Assembly (NCBI RefSeq): GCF_000010305.1
Contig: NC_012489.1
Span: forward strand, 4,347,646-4,411,645
Source of the DNA: Gemmatimonas aurantiaca T-27
Lineage (GTDB): Bacteria > Gemmatimonadota > Gemmatimonadetes > Gemmatimonadales > Gemmatimonadaceae
DNA length: 64,000 nucleotides
Reading direction: 5' to 3'
Of this stretch, positions 33,451 to 42,210 are shown piece after piece; position 1 is the stretch's first letter, and each line of letters begins with the position of its first letter. The notes under the pieces were generated by a model that did not search any database, had not been told where the DNA came from, and saw nothing but the letters and a program-made list of their open reading frames with translations. The translations under genes and the position numbers were made by a program.

Positions 33451-34782
33451 CTACGGCCGGACCAACTCCACGCGACGATTCTGCTGGCGGCCTTCGGGTG
33501 TGGTGTTGGCGGTGGCCGGCACGGTCTGCCCGAGGCCCTTGGCCGTGAGCCGCCCGCCGTCGATGCCGTAGTCTGACACCAGCGCACTGCGCACGGCGTC
33601 CGCGCGACGCTGCGACAACGCGAGGTTGGCCGGCGCGGCACCGACATTGTCGGTGTGTCCCTCGATGATGAGTTGCAGATCGGCATGTTCGGAGAGCATC
33701 GCCGCGATTTCCTTCAGCGTCGGCGTGCTCTCCGGACGGATGACGTCCTTGCCGGTATCGAAGTAGATGCCCTGCGTGGCCACGCGCCCCGATTCACTGA
33801 GCGCGTCGTAGAGCTTGCGTCCACCGCCGGCCAGCCGGACGTTGCGGATGAACATCGGCGCGTCCTCCGTGCCATCGCACCAGAACAGCACGCGATCCGA
33901 GCGCTTGTAGGCAAGATTCGGGACGTTCACCACGCGCTTCTCGTTGACGTAGGACTTGAAGTACGTTCCGTCCACCATCACACGGGCCTCGTAGGGAACA
34001 CCGGCGCCATCCTCCTTGGATTCGACGCGCGCGGGCGAGCCACCATTGCGCTTGTACCCGCCGGTATGGTTGGGGGCAAAGATCAGGTACTGATCTTCAT
34101 CGTCGGCATCGGGATACAGCCAGCATTCACCGGCCGTGCCGAGCATCTCGAACTCGAGTGTCCAGCGGGCCGGCAGCGGGGCGGCCGCCTTCACGGCGAA
34201 CTGATTGCGATTGCCGTTGCCGCGCATCCAGCGGGCGCCGTCGATCTCCACGACTTCCCAGTTGCCGCCAACGGCTTCCAGGCGGCGCGGAAAGTCACCG
34301 ATGACGTCACCCGAAAAGTCGGTGACGACGAGCGGTTTCTCGCCAGGCAGGAAGTCGTAGTTGGCCCACGCACCGGCGGTGGCCACACGGGCCGGACCTG
34401 CCGCTGCAGCAGGGGCAGCAGACGCCGCACCCTGTGCACCCGATGACCTGGTCGACGCAGCACGTTCGGCCTGCTTCTCGATCTCCACATCAGCCGGGAT
34501 GGTCTTGCCGGCTTTGTCGGTGCGCACCACGGTGCGCCCTTCGTCGCGCGCCTTGGAGATGCACTCCGTGTCGGTGACGACGCACTTCACCGCGTTCAGG
34601 CCACCATCGATGGCCTTGTCGACGGCTTCATCGGTCTTGCGATTGAGGGCATCTTCGCCACGCTGTTTGGCGCGATCTGCGGCCCGTTGCTTGAGACGCT
34701 CGCCGATGCTCTGCGCCTCGGTCAATGACGGTGCGGCCGCAACGAGCACGGCAGCCATGAGAGACAACGTTCGAATGTGCAT
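33451..34782 (-). CDS. OmpA-family outer-membrane/peptidoglycan-associated protein
   Basis: 443 residues from ATG 34782. Signal peptide residues 1-23 (MHIRTLSLMAAVLVAAAPSL ... EAQ). A charged helical region (GERLKQRAADRAKQRGEDAL) and an Ala-rich linker precede a beta-sandwich with a lectin/laminin-like look (WTLEFEMLGTAGECWLYPD). The C-terminal OmpA domain has GIYFDTGKDVIRPESTPTLK, LIIEGHTDNVGA, LSQRRADAVRSALV and NRRVELVRP, the peptidoglycan-binding motif set. It probably tethers the outer envelope to peptidoglycan. Single gene; a GC-rich hairpin lies past its stop. Confidence 0.9.
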   Translation of the reverse strand: MHIRTLSLMAAVLVAAAPSLTEAQSIGERLKQRAADRAKQRGEDALNRKTDEAVDKAIDGGLNAVKCVVTDTECISKARDEGRTVVRTDKAGKTIPADVEIEKQAERAASTRSSGAQGAASAAPAAAAGPARVATAGAWANYDFLPGEKPLVVTDFSGDVIGDFPRRLEAVGGNWEVVEIDGARWMRGNGNRNQFAVKAAAPLPARWTLEFEMLGTAGECWLYPDADDEDQYLIFAPNHTGGYKRNGGSPARVESKEDGAGVPYEARVMVDGTYFKSYVNEKRVVNVPNLAYKRSDRVLFWCDGTEDAPMFIRNVRLAGGGRKLYDALSESGRVATQGIYFDTGKDVIRPESTPTLKEIAAMLSEHADLQLIIEGHTDNVGAAPANLALSQRRADAVRSALVSDYGIDGGRLTAKGLGQTVPATANTTPEGRQQNRRVELVRP

Positions 34783-34864
34783 AGGATGGGGGCGGGAATG
34801 GGAGGCAATGAGAGAACATAGCACCTATTCGCCGGCGACGGGCCCTCGCCCCGAGCGGACATCT

Positions 34865-35416
34865 CTATAACGGTCTCATCATCACGTAGTCACGCTGCAC
34901 GTCACGCCCCAATCGGAAACGGTGTGCGCCAGCCTTGAAGAATCCGTACTTCTCGTAGAAACGAATGGCCCGCGGGTTGTGTTCCCACACACCCAGCCAC
35001 ACCACATCGCTGTGCAACGACACGGCGTGCGCCAGCGCTTCGGCCATCATCTGCTGCGCGATGCCACGGCCGTGAAAGGCGTGGTCCACATAGAAACGCT
35101 GGATCTCCAGGGGACGTGTGGCCTGCAACAATCGCTCATCCGTGGATTCGTCCGAGGCGCCATAGGCACCGGCGCGCAGCAACGTGTATCCGGCCAGCAC
35201 ACCTTCACACTCCGCCAGCATACATCGATTCTGCGGATCCTCGAGTTCACCCCGTTGCTGCTCGTGCGTGAAGGCATCGCGCATGTATTCGGCCAGATCG
35301 TCGGGATCATTGTTCGGGCCGAACGTATCGAGAAAGACACGGCGTGCGAAATCGGACCACGCGGGCGCGTCGCTTACGGTGGCCATGCGAATGACCGATG
35401 ATGCGGAATCGCTCAT
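34865..35416 (-). CDS. GNAT family N-acetyltransferase
   Basis: 183 residues. GNAT motif A is LEIQRFYVDHAFHGRGIAQQ (Q/RxxGxG/A-type acetyl-CoA loop H-G-R-G-I-A), followed by motif B VVWLGVWEHNPRAIRFYEKY and GFFKAG. Start MSDSASSVIRMATVSDAPAW is typical. It transfers an acetyl group from acetyl-CoA to an amine; substrate unknown. Downstream of the GT39 gene by 10 bases on the same strand, so probably the last gene of the patatin-sulfite oxidase-GT39 unit. Confidence 0.9.
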   Translation of the reverse strand: MSDSASSVIRMATVSDAPAWSDFARRVFLDTFGPNNDPDDLAEYMRDAFTHEQQRGELEDPQNRCMLAECEGVLAGYTLLRAGAYGASDESTDERLLQATRPLEIQRFYVDHAFHGRGIAQQMMAEALAHAVSLHSDVVWLGVWEHNPRAIRFYEKYGFFKAGAHRFRLGRDVQRDYVMMRPL

Positions 35417-35426
35417 GGCGGAATCA

Positions 35427-36986
35427 TCATGAAGGATTTGCCGGATTGAGCATGGGCCACACCTGTTGCAGGGGTTGCCGCGGCCTGTCGCAACGGATGA
35501 TGGGCACGGACTGTTCTTCAGTCACGCCCCAGGCGGTGCCCACGAGAAGCAGTGCGCGGCACTGCTCGTACAGTTGCTGGTATTCCTGCACGTCACCACC
35601 CAGTGCCAGCAGGATATCACCGGGCTTGTCGCCGGCACCGAAGTACCAGAAACTGCCGGCCGCACTGATCACCGGTGGCAGTCCGTGTGCGGGCCCATAC
35701 AGATCGAGTGCACCGGCGCGGCCATAGTTGCTGGCCACGAGCACGGTCTGCGCACGCTCTTCGGCGGTGAACTTGTTCCACTCATCGGCCACCGCTTGCA
35801 CCTGCTGTGGCCAGCCGAGCATGTCGGCAAAGTCCTGCGGCAACGGGAGCTGTTCGCCGGTGTTGGTCTCGGTGGCATTGGAGACACCCATACGGGCCGC
35901 ATAGGCCGCGGTGGATGCAGGCGAAAGCAACGGCAGCGCGAGTGGTGCACTCAGCACCCCCAACGCCACCATGAGCAACACGCCGCCATAGGTGCTCCAG
36001 CGCTGCACACGCGACGCCAGATGCATGAGCGCGGCACCACCGGCCGCAAACAGGATGGGATACACCGGGGCGCCGTAGTACGCCTTGCCGTGCTGCACGA
36101 TGAGCACAAGCCAGCTCACCAGGCAGGCGATCCCCACGATCTGCCATTGGCGGGCGGCCCGCGCCACCAGCAGCCACACCAGGCCGGTCATGCCCAATAC
36201 AAAGGCCACCGGCCCCACCAACAGCGGTTGCTCGAACAGAAACGACCAACGATTGCGTGCCTCGAGTTGACTGGCCTGCAGGTCACGCATCTGCCAGAGA
36301 ATGGGCCAGTCGAGTTGCCACTGCCCCACCAAAGACGGCAAGCCCAGGAGCAGTGCAATACCCAGCGCCGCCCACGGCCACGGCGTGAGCAGATCGCGGC
36401 GCACGGGCGTGAGCAGCATGCCGGTCACCAATCCAACGCCGATGAACAGGATGCTGTGTTTGGTGAGCAGCCCGAATCCCAACGCGATGCCCACACCGAT
36501 CCACCAGCGGATGTTGCCACTGCGCTGACGTTCGGCAATGGCCAGCAGGGCGAGGGTCCACCACAGCTGATCGAACACCACCGGCTGGAAGAGGATACCC
36601 GCGCGCAGGAACACCGAACCGGTGAGTACGGCGACAGCGGCCAGCAGCGTGGCACGGGCCGAGGCGGTTTCTGTGGCAACGGTTGCCATGGTGAATCGCC
36701 ACGCCGCCACACCGGCGGCGAACACGATCAGACCACTGGTGATGGCGGGGAACAGCCGGATGGACCACAGCGCGTCACCGAACAGGGCGCGCGAGAGGTT
36801 GGCCACACCGGCAATGAATGGCGGGAAGTCCATGCGCCACCACGACAGGTGTGTGCCCATGGACAAGTACAACAGCTCATCGCGATGCACACCGAATGGC
36901 GTGATGAGGTTCACGCCCACGTGCAGCAACACGGCCAGCAGTGCCAGCACCAGCAGCCATCGAGGTGCCTTCATCAGCTGGGACAT
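35427..36986 (-). CDS. GT39-like (ArnT/PMT-type) membrane glycosyltransferase
   Basis: 519 residues with about twelve hydrophobic segments. The first periplasmic loop has FGVHRDELLYLSMGTHLSWW and RMDFPPFIAGVANL, the acidic DE and PPF motifs of ArnT/PMT-type polyprenyl-phosphate-sugar transferases. The C-terminal ~120 residues are a soluble periplasmic domain. Expected to move a sugar from a lipid-phosphate donor to lipid or protein outside the inner membrane. The ATG shares a base with the sulfite-oxidase stop (TAATG), indicating coupling. Confidence 0.85.
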   Translation of the reverse strand: MSQLMKAPRWLLVLALLAVLLHVGVNLITPFGVHRDELLYLSMGTHLSWWRMDFPPFIAGVANLSRALFGDALWSIRLFPAITSGLIVFAAGVAAWRFTMATVATETASARATLLAAVAVLTGSVFLRAGILFQPVVFDQLWWTLALLAIAERQRSGNIRWWIGVGIALGFGLLTKHSILFIGVGLVTGMLLTPVRRDLLTPWPWAALGIALLLGLPSLVGQWQLDWPILWQMRDLQASQLEARNRWSFLFEQPLLVGPVAFVLGMTGLVWLLVARAARQWQIVGIACLVSWLVLIVQHGKAYYGAPVYPILFAAGGAALMHLASRVQRWSTYGGVLLMVALGVLSAPLALPLLSPASTAAYAARMGVSNATETNTGEQLPLPQDFADMLGWPQQVQAVADEWNKFTAEERAQTVLVASNYGRAGALDLYGPAHGLPPVISAAGSFWYFGAGDKPGDILLALGGDVQEYQQLYEQCRALLLVGTAWGVTEEQSVPIIRCDRPRQPLQQVWPMLNPANPS

Positions 36987-38077
36987 TACGACACCACGTG
37001 AATGGTGCAGGCCCGGATGGCGTTGTTGCCGTAGCCCAATCGGTTCCAGATGATCTGCTCGGGCTGTACCGCCCCGGAGGCATCGGTGGCGCGGGTGCGT
37101 AGAGTGACCGCGCGGGTGGCCTCACCAGTCGCTGCGGGTGGCAAGACGAGTGGCAGCAAAAACGGAGTCCACGCGTAGCGCGAGGCGGCTGTCCCGAGCT
37201 CGGCGTCGCGCCACGTCTCACCGCTGCCCGTGTCGATTCCCACTTCCACACGCGTGATGACATCGGTGCCCGACCAGGCCCACCCACGTACCGTCACCTC
37301 GCGCTCGTAGTGACTGCCATGCACCGGTGCCGTGATCATGGACTTCACCCGCGCCGTGGTCACCGGCTCGATGTGTTCACCGGTGTCGTACACGTACCGC
37401 TTTCGCTGGAAGTAGCCCGTGAAGGGTTCCGTGAGCAGTTCGAGCGACGCCAGCCACTTCACGCTGGCCATGCCGTACCATCCCGGCACGATCAGGCGCA
37501 CCGGCGCGCCGTGTGGTTCCGTGAGTGGCGCACCGGCCATATGCGTAGCCACCAGCGTATCGGGGTGCATGGCAACATGCAGTGGCATCGAGCGCTGAAA
37601 GCGCACGTCGGCCGGGTTGCCTTCACCGTTGGCATCACCGCGCGGCCCATGATCGGCGGCGCTGGCCAGCACTTCCACCGCGCCATCACGCACACCGGCA
37701 CGTTCGAGAATCATGCTGAGCGGGACACCCGACCACACGGTGGTGCTCACGGCCCCAAACCCCCAGGGCTCACCCGGCGGCACGGGGTTCATGCCCAAAC
37801 GGCCGTTGCCCGCACACTCCAGGGTCATGACCACCGCATGCTGAGGCATGGCATCGAGGTCGGACACCGGAAACGACAACGGTGCATCCACCGCACCACC
37901 CACCGTGATGCGATGCGTGGCATCGAACACCGGCGTGTCGAAGTTGCTGCGCACATACACGCTGGGTGCTGGCGTGAGCGGCTGCGGCAACTGCGTGGCG
38001 GGCGTTTCCGCGCACAGCGGATGTTCGCGTACGACATGCAAGGCGCCAGTTGTCGGGCCGGTGGCGTTGCTGGTCAT
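36986..38077 (-). CDS. sulfite oxidase family molybdopterin enzyme
   Basis: 363 residues from ATG 38077. The molybdenum-binding Cys is in VMTLECAGNGR (Cys88), with the Moco pocket lines WGFGAVSTTVWSGVPLSMIL and HGAPVRLIVPGWYGMASVKW. The C-terminal half is a Mo-co dimerisation/Ig-like domain (VTVRGWAWSGTDVITRVEVG). No twin-arginine or Sec signal is seen, so it may be cytoplasmic, or the export signal was mis-started. It probably oxidises sulfite or a related reductant; heme domain absent. Two bases separate it from the patatin stop upstream. Confidence 0.9.
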   Translation of the reverse strand: MTSNATGPTTGALHVVREHPLCAETPATQLPQPLTPAPSVYVRSNFDTPVFDATHRITVGGAVDAPLSFPVSDLDAMPQHAVVMTLECAGNGRLGMNPVPPGEPWGFGAVSTTVWSGVPLSMILERAGVRDGAVEVLASAADHGPRGDANGEGNPADVRFQRSMPLHVAMHPDTLVATHMAGAPLTEPHGAPVRLIVPGWYGMASVKWLASLELLTEPFTGYFQRKRYVYDTGEHIEPVTTARVKSMITAPVHGSHYEREVTVRGWAWSGTDVITRVEVGIDTGSGETWRDAELGTAASRYAWTPFLLPLVLPPAATGEATRAVTLRTRATDASGAVQPEQIIWNRLGYGNNAIRACTIHVVS

Positions 38078-38079
38078 GT

Positions 38080-39297
38080 TCAACGCACCGGTGGTTCGGG
38101 ACGACGGTAGGCACTCGGGATGCTGTCCCACGGCGTGGCGCCGGTGGCCTTGGCATACCCGATGGAATCGAGACGCTGCATGAACTTCTGCTCGAACAGC
38201 TTTTGTGCGCCCGGGCTCATTGATTCACTCGACGGCAGCGCAGCCAGCTTGAACTCGAGCTTGAGACCCGGCACACCAGCGCTCACGGCGCGCGAGAGAT
38301 CGGCCAATGCCGACAGCGACGCCGACTGATGCAGGTACAGCAGCAAAAGCGTGGTGCGGTTGCTGATCTGCCGACGACTGGCCGGGGCAATGATGCGCGG
38401 TTCCGGATGTGACCACAGGTTCATGACCACCCAGAGGCGCACGGTCACATCGTTCAGCCCACGCGCCGCCAGCTGGCGACCGAGTTGCTGATAGTCGGCA
38501 AAGGTGAGCGTGGCGAGCACACTCTCCACCACGCCACCGTCGGCATGCACATGACCATCCACCACCACCGGCGGGAAGATGCCGGGAATGGCCGTGGCCG
38601 CGCGCAGCAACATCTGCGAACGCACGAGGCCGGTGCTGTCATTGGCGATCTCGTCTCCCAACGACCAGAGCTGCCCCACACCGAGATCGAAGTCGGTGGT
38701 GGCAAACACCAACTGTCGGTCTTCAGCGAACGCATTCCGCAGCTCGGTGCGGAATCGGCCGTCGATAGCGCTGGCGATGGTGCGTTCGAAGCGCGAGGTG
38801 TTCACCAACCCGCCATTCCGGCGCAGCCAGAACCACCAGTTGAGCGTGGGCGCGATGGTGGTGGCCGCGCGGGCGTACAACGCTGTCACGGTATCGAGCG
38901 AGGCCTTGGTGCCCAGCAACGCATACGGGGCCTGCAGCGCTCCGGTGCTGATGCCCGACACCAGGTCGAACCGCGGCATCGGGTTGTCGGTGCGCGCATG
39001 CCAGCCACGGAGGAACCCGGTGCCAAATGCCCCGTTCTGCCCACCACCCGACAGCAGCAACAGATCGAGGGTCCGATCACCACGACGTTCCGCCCGTCGC
39101 ACGAGGCGCGCGATGATGGAATCCCGCATCACCTGATCGCGTTCGCCCAGCGCCACCGCATCCTGCTGCAGCTTGGCGATGGTCGTGGGCGGACGATGCA
39201 CCACCGCGCAGCCGCTGACAGCCACCGCGAAGGCTGCGGCAGCGATCACATATCGCATCGTATTCGGGAAACGCCGGGTGCGCAGAAAGCGCGGCAT
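38080..39297 (-). CDS. patatin-like phospholipase lipoprotein
   Basis: 405 residues (Met14 at 39258 is an alternative start that gives a cleaner signal peptide). Lipobox AVSGC. The patatin features are an oxyanion loop SGGGQNGAFGTGFLRG, the nucleophile in SGISTGAL (GxSxG) and the catalytic Asp in HADGGVVES. It should hydrolyse lipid esters in the periplasm or outer membrane. First of a coupled run: patatin, sulfite oxidase, GT39, GNAT. The start codon is 15 bases downstream of YaeQ's stop, so YaeQ may also belong. Confidence 0.9.
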   Translation of the reverse strand: MPRFLRTRRFPNTMRYVIAAAAFAVAVSGCAVVHRPPTTIAKLQQDAVALGERDQVMRDSIIARLVRRAERRGDRTLDLLLLSGGGQNGAFGTGFLRGWHARTDNPMPRFDLVSGISTGALQAPYALLGTKASLDTVTALYARAATTIAPTLNWWFWLRRNGGLVNTSRFERTIASAIDGRFRTELRNAFAEDRQLVFATTDFDLGVGQLWSLGDEIANDSTGLVRSQMLLRAATAIPGIFPPVVVDGHVHADGGVVESVLATLTFADYQQLGRQLAARGLNDVTVRLWVVMNLWSHPEPRIIAPASRRQISNRTTLLLLYLHQSASLSALADLSRAVSAGVPGLKLEFKLAALPSSESMSPGAQKLFEQKFMQRLDSIGYAKATGATPWDSIPSAYRRPEPPVR

Positions 39298-39311
39298 TGT
39301 CGTGAGGTGGT

Positions 39312-39857
39312 TCAGGCCGGCACGAGGGACATCGGGGTGACCTGTCCCGTAATGGTCGTGCCATTGTGGTTGATGAACAACGTACCATCAGTGACCGACA
39401 CGTCGAGTGTCATGCGCCGGTCGAGTCGCGCAACGAGCTCGTCGATCAGCTCGCGATCGAACACATGCCCGGCAATCTGGTCGACCTTGTGAATGCGCTC
39501 GCCAGCAATCTGCCTGAGCCACACCGTGGGATCGCGGTGTGTGTACACCGCCACCCGTGGCGCGGCCTTGCTGGCCTTGTGCAGACGCGCCGCATCGGGC
39601 AGCCCAATCTCGATCCACGTGGTGATGGTTCCCGTGAGATCGCGCACGCTGATGGTCGGATCATCCGGGTCCGACACGCCACGCGAGAACCCAATGCCCT
39701 CGGCGTACTCGAGACAGTACGCCAACAGACGCGCCACGAAATACTCGGGCGATTCCGAGGGGTGCATGGCCATCCGGAAATCGAGCGACTCGTACACACC
39801 GCGATCGACGTGAGCGAGCTCGATGCGCAGCGAATACATGGTGGAGGTTAAGGCCAT
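39312..39857 (-). CDS. yaeQ: YaeQ family protein
   Basis: 181 residues, normal for YaeQ. Start MALTSTMYSLRIELAHVDRG, family motifs FRMAMHPSESPEYFVARLLA and YCLEYAEGIGFSRGVSDPDD, PTIWLRQI-like DPTVWLRQIAGERIHKVDQI. YaeQ has a PD-(D/E)XK nuclease-like fold (the acidic/Lys site probably includes SDPDD ... WIEIG). Function is unsettled. The Shine-Dalgarno (TTAACCTCCAC-type complement GGAGG) is on the downstream side and not decisive. It lies after the palindromic repeat that follows ilvE. Confidence 0.9.
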   Translation of the reverse strand: MALTSTMYSLRIELAHVDRGVYESLDFRMAMHPSESPEYFVARLLAYCLEYAEGIGFSRGVSDPDDPTISVRDLTGTITTWIEIGLPDAARLHKASKAAPRVAVYTHRDPTVWLRQIAGERIHKVDQIAGHVFDRELIDELVARLDRRMTLDVSVTDGTLFINHNGTTITGQVTPMSLVPA

Positions 39858-39881
39858 AAATATGGAAGTGGTTCTATATCA

Positions 39882-39966
39882 AGAGGAAACAGGGGGAGAG
39901 TTGGAGAGTTCGCAGGGAGCAGGACCTGCCTCCTGTAATCTCTCCAACTTTCCCCCTGTTCCCTCT
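39882..39966. repeat. palindromic intergenic repeat, copy A
   Basis: 85 bases: arms AGAGGAAACAGGGGGAGAGT plus TGGAGAG and the complement CTCTCCAACTTTCCCCCTGT with TCCCTCT, around a GCAGGGAGCAGG/CCTGCCTCCTG inner stem. Lies past the ilvE stop. Copy B is at 47120. Probably a terminator-like or REP-type element. Confidence 0.85.
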
Positions 39967-39991
39967 AGAGATCAGACGCTTAGTCCTTGCG

Positions 39992-40918
39992 TCACTTGCA
40001 GTGTGTCAGCCACCCGTGACGATCTTCGACCGTCCCCTTCGCGATTCCCAGGTACTGCTGCTGCAACTGCTTCGTGATCGGACCCACCTTGCCAGCGCCG
40101 ATCTGGATCTTGTCGATGCTGCGCACCGGCGTGAGCTCGGCGGCCGTGCCGGTGAAGAACACTTCATCGGCCATGTACAGCATCTCGCGCGGGATATGGA
40201 ATTCCTTGGTCGGAATGCCGAGGTCCTGGGCGATCTGGATGATCGAGGCGCGCGTGATGCCGCCGAGGATGGAGCCATCGAGCGGGCCGGTGAGCAGCGT
40301 GCCGTTGGACACCACGAACACGTTCTGACCCGAGCCTTCACCCACCATGCCGCTGGGTGAGAGTGCGATGCCTTCGGCGTAGCCGTTGGCAAGCGCCTCC
40401 ATCTTGATGAGCTGACCGCTGAGGTAGTTGCCGGCGATCTTGGCCATCGCGGGGATGGTGTTCGGCTGCACACGCTGCCAACTGGACACGCAGGCATCCA
40501 CACCAGCGTCGAGGGCTTCGTCGCCGAGGTACGCGCCCCAGGGCCAGCAGGGGAGGTACACCTCGATGGGCGAACCGATCGGCACCATGCCGGCCGTGCC
40601 GTACCCACGCACGACCATGGGGCGGATGTAACACGACTCGACGTTGTTGCGCACCACCAGTTCACGTGACGCGGCGATGAGTTCGTCGATCGTGTACTTC
40701 ACATCCATGCGATAGATCTTGCAGGAGTGGAGCAGACGCTCGAGGTGCTCACGCAGGCGGAAGATCGCCGGACCTTTGGGCGTGTTGTAACAGCGGACGC
40801 CCTCGAAGGCGGACGACCCGAACTGCACGGAATGGCTCAGCACGTGAATCGTGGCGTCGGCCCAGGGTACAAACTGGCCGTCGCGCCAAATCCACTGCGT
40901 CTCGGAGATGCGGCTCAT
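39992..40918 (-). CDS. ilvE: branched-chain amino acid aminotransferase
   Basis: 308 residues, standard for IlvE. Fold-type IV motifs: HVLSHSVQFGSSAFEGVRCY, SCYIRPMVVRGYG, the PLP-lysine segment AKIAGNYLSGQLIKMEA and GMVGEGSGQNVFVVSNGTLL with GSILGGITRASIIQIAQDLG. It catalyses the last transamination for Leu, Ile and Val with glutamate. Ends with EDRHGWLTHCK. A palindromic repeat follows the stop. Monocistronic by spacing. Confidence 0.95.
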   Translation of the reverse strand: MSRISETQWIWRDGQFVPWADATIHVLSHSVQFGSSAFEGVRCYNTPKGPAIFRLREHLERLLHSCKIYRMDVKYTIDELIAASRELVVRNNVESCYIRPMVVRGYGTAGMVPIGSPIEVYLPCWPWGAYLGDEALDAGVDACVSSWQRVQPNTIPAMAKIAGNYLSGQLIKMEALANGYAEGIALSPSGMVGEGSGQNVFVVSNGTLLTGPLDGSILGGITRASIIQIAQDLGIPTKEFHIPREMLYMADEVFFTGTAAELTPVRSIDKIQIGAGKVGPITKQLQQQYLGIAKGTVEDRHGWLTHCK

Positions 40919-40960
40919 GTGCGTGGCTGCAGGAGAAGCGTGCGAAAAAACCTCGTGCGA

Positions 40961-41749
40961 TCAGAGCAGCGACTTCACGGCGCCGCCATCCACCAAGATG
41001 GCCTGCCCAGTCACGAACCCTGCTCGCGCAGAACAGAGGAAAGCTATCACAGCTCCAAGCTCATCGGGGCGTCCGAGACGACCCACCGGCGTTTCGGATT
41101 CCCAGCCGGCAAATACCGACTCACGGCTTTGCCCTGTGCGTGACGACGTGGCAGCGGCGAGCGAGTCGAGACGTTCGGTGGCCGTGAAGCCGGGTAACAC
41201 CGAATTCACCGTCACGCCATCCTTGGCCACTTCGTCGGCCAGTGTGCGCAGATAGCCGGTTACGGCGGCACGCAAACTGTTGCTCAGCACCAGCGACGCC
41301 TGCGGACGTTTCACGGCCAGTGACGTGATTGCCACGACCCGTCCCCATCCACGTTCCCGCATGCCCGGGACAAAGGCCCGCGTGAGCTCCACCACGCTGC
41401 GCAACAGCAGCTCGGTGGCCTTCTGCCAGGCGGCCCAATCCTGGCCCATGGCGGGTCCGGTCTGCGGCCCGCCGGTGTTGCAGATCAGGATGTCGACGCG
41501 GCCGAAACGGGCCTTGGTGGTGTCGACCACTTTCGTGATACCGGCTTCGGTGGCCAGGTCGGCTTCGATGGCCAGCACCGGTACGCCCAGTGCCTCGAGC
41601 TTGGCGGTGGCCGCCGTGAGGGCCTCCGCGTCGCGTGCGCAGATGACCACGGTGCAGCCTTCGCGCGCAAACTCTTCGGCCGCCGCATAGGCGATACCGC
41701 GACTGCCGCCGCACACCAACGCGATCTTGCCTTTCAGTCCGAGATCCAT
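40961..41749 (-). CDS. SDR family oxidoreductase
   Basis: 262 residues from ATG 41749, which overlaps the cupin stop as TGATG. Rossmann motif CGGSRGIAYA (TGxxxGIG variant), NTGGPQTG in place of the usual NNAG, Ser in ITSLAV, and the catalytic Tyr/Lys region VLSNSLRAAVTGYLRTLADE, where the normal YxxxK is replaced: no Tyr is present at the expected place (SNSLRAA). C-terminus GQAILVDGGAVKSLL is typical. The NTGGP variant and absent Tyr are features of the 7-alpha-HSDH/YxxxK-divergent group of SDRs; catalysis may differ. Coupled to the cupin. Confidence 0.8.
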   Translation of the reverse strand: MDLGLKGKIALVCGGSRGIAYAAAEEFAREGCTVVICARDAEALTAATAKLEALGVPVLAIEADLATEAGITKVVDTTKARFGRVDILICNTGGPQTGPAMGQDWAAWQKATELLLRSVVELTRAFVPGMRERGWGRVVAITSLAVKRPQASLVLSNSLRAAVTGYLRTLADEVAKDGVTVNSVLPGFTATERLDSLAAATSSRTGQSRESVFAGWESETPVGRLGRPDELGAVIAFLCSARAGFVTGQAILVDGGAVKSLL

Positions 41750-42132
41750 CACTTGTCTCCGCGAAGGTAGCTGTCGTCCTTGTCGATCCAGTCCTGACGC
41801 GGCGGATTGAAGATGTCCACGTCGAGTGTGTCGGCCATGGCGATGGCGCGATGACGCACCATGCTCGGGATCACCAGCACTTCACCGCCGCGTACGTCCA
41901 CATACGTGTCGCCCGGGTTGTCGGCATGTTCACCGATCCAGAAGCGCAGCCAGCCGGAGACGATATACGTGAACTGCTCGTTGTGATGATCGTGCGCCGG
42001 CACGACCGCGCCTTCCTTGAGATACACGTGCGCGAGCATCTGCGACTTCGTGTAAATGAGGCGACGCCCGATGTGCGACGACATCTCTTCGACTTCGATA
42101 TCGTCCCAGGCGATCTTGCGAACTTCGGTCAT
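41749..42132 (-). CDS. cupin-domain protein
   Basis: 127 residues from ATG 42132 with Shine-Dalgarno GAGG. Cupin motif 1 is VVPAHDHHNEQFTYIVSGWL (metal ligands His-x-His and Glu), motif 2 is EVLVIPSMVRHRAIAM (final His). A single small beta-barrel that can bind a metal. Likely an isomerase/dioxygenase-like or sensing cupin; its co-translation with the SDR suggests a shared substrate. No reaction can be assigned. Confidence 0.85.
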   Translation of the reverse strand: MTEVRKIAWDDIEVEEMSSHIGRRLIYTKSQMLAHVYLKEGAVVPAHDHHNEQFTYIVSGWLRFWIGEHADNPGDTYVDVRGGEVLVIPSMVRHRAIAMADTLDVDIFNPPRQDWIDKDDSYLRGDK

Positions 42133-42210
42133 GCCATCCTCGGTTGTACTGGCGATTGACGGACGAAAGCCGCCACGCCGTCCGAGCTCCACAGCGAGAA
42201 CTTCGAGCGG

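Noticed and set aside
35466-37001. 511-codon plus-strand frame rich in Gln and His
   Set aside because: Antisense shadow of the GT39 membrane protein; Gln/His-rich composition comes from reading hydrophobic codons backwards.
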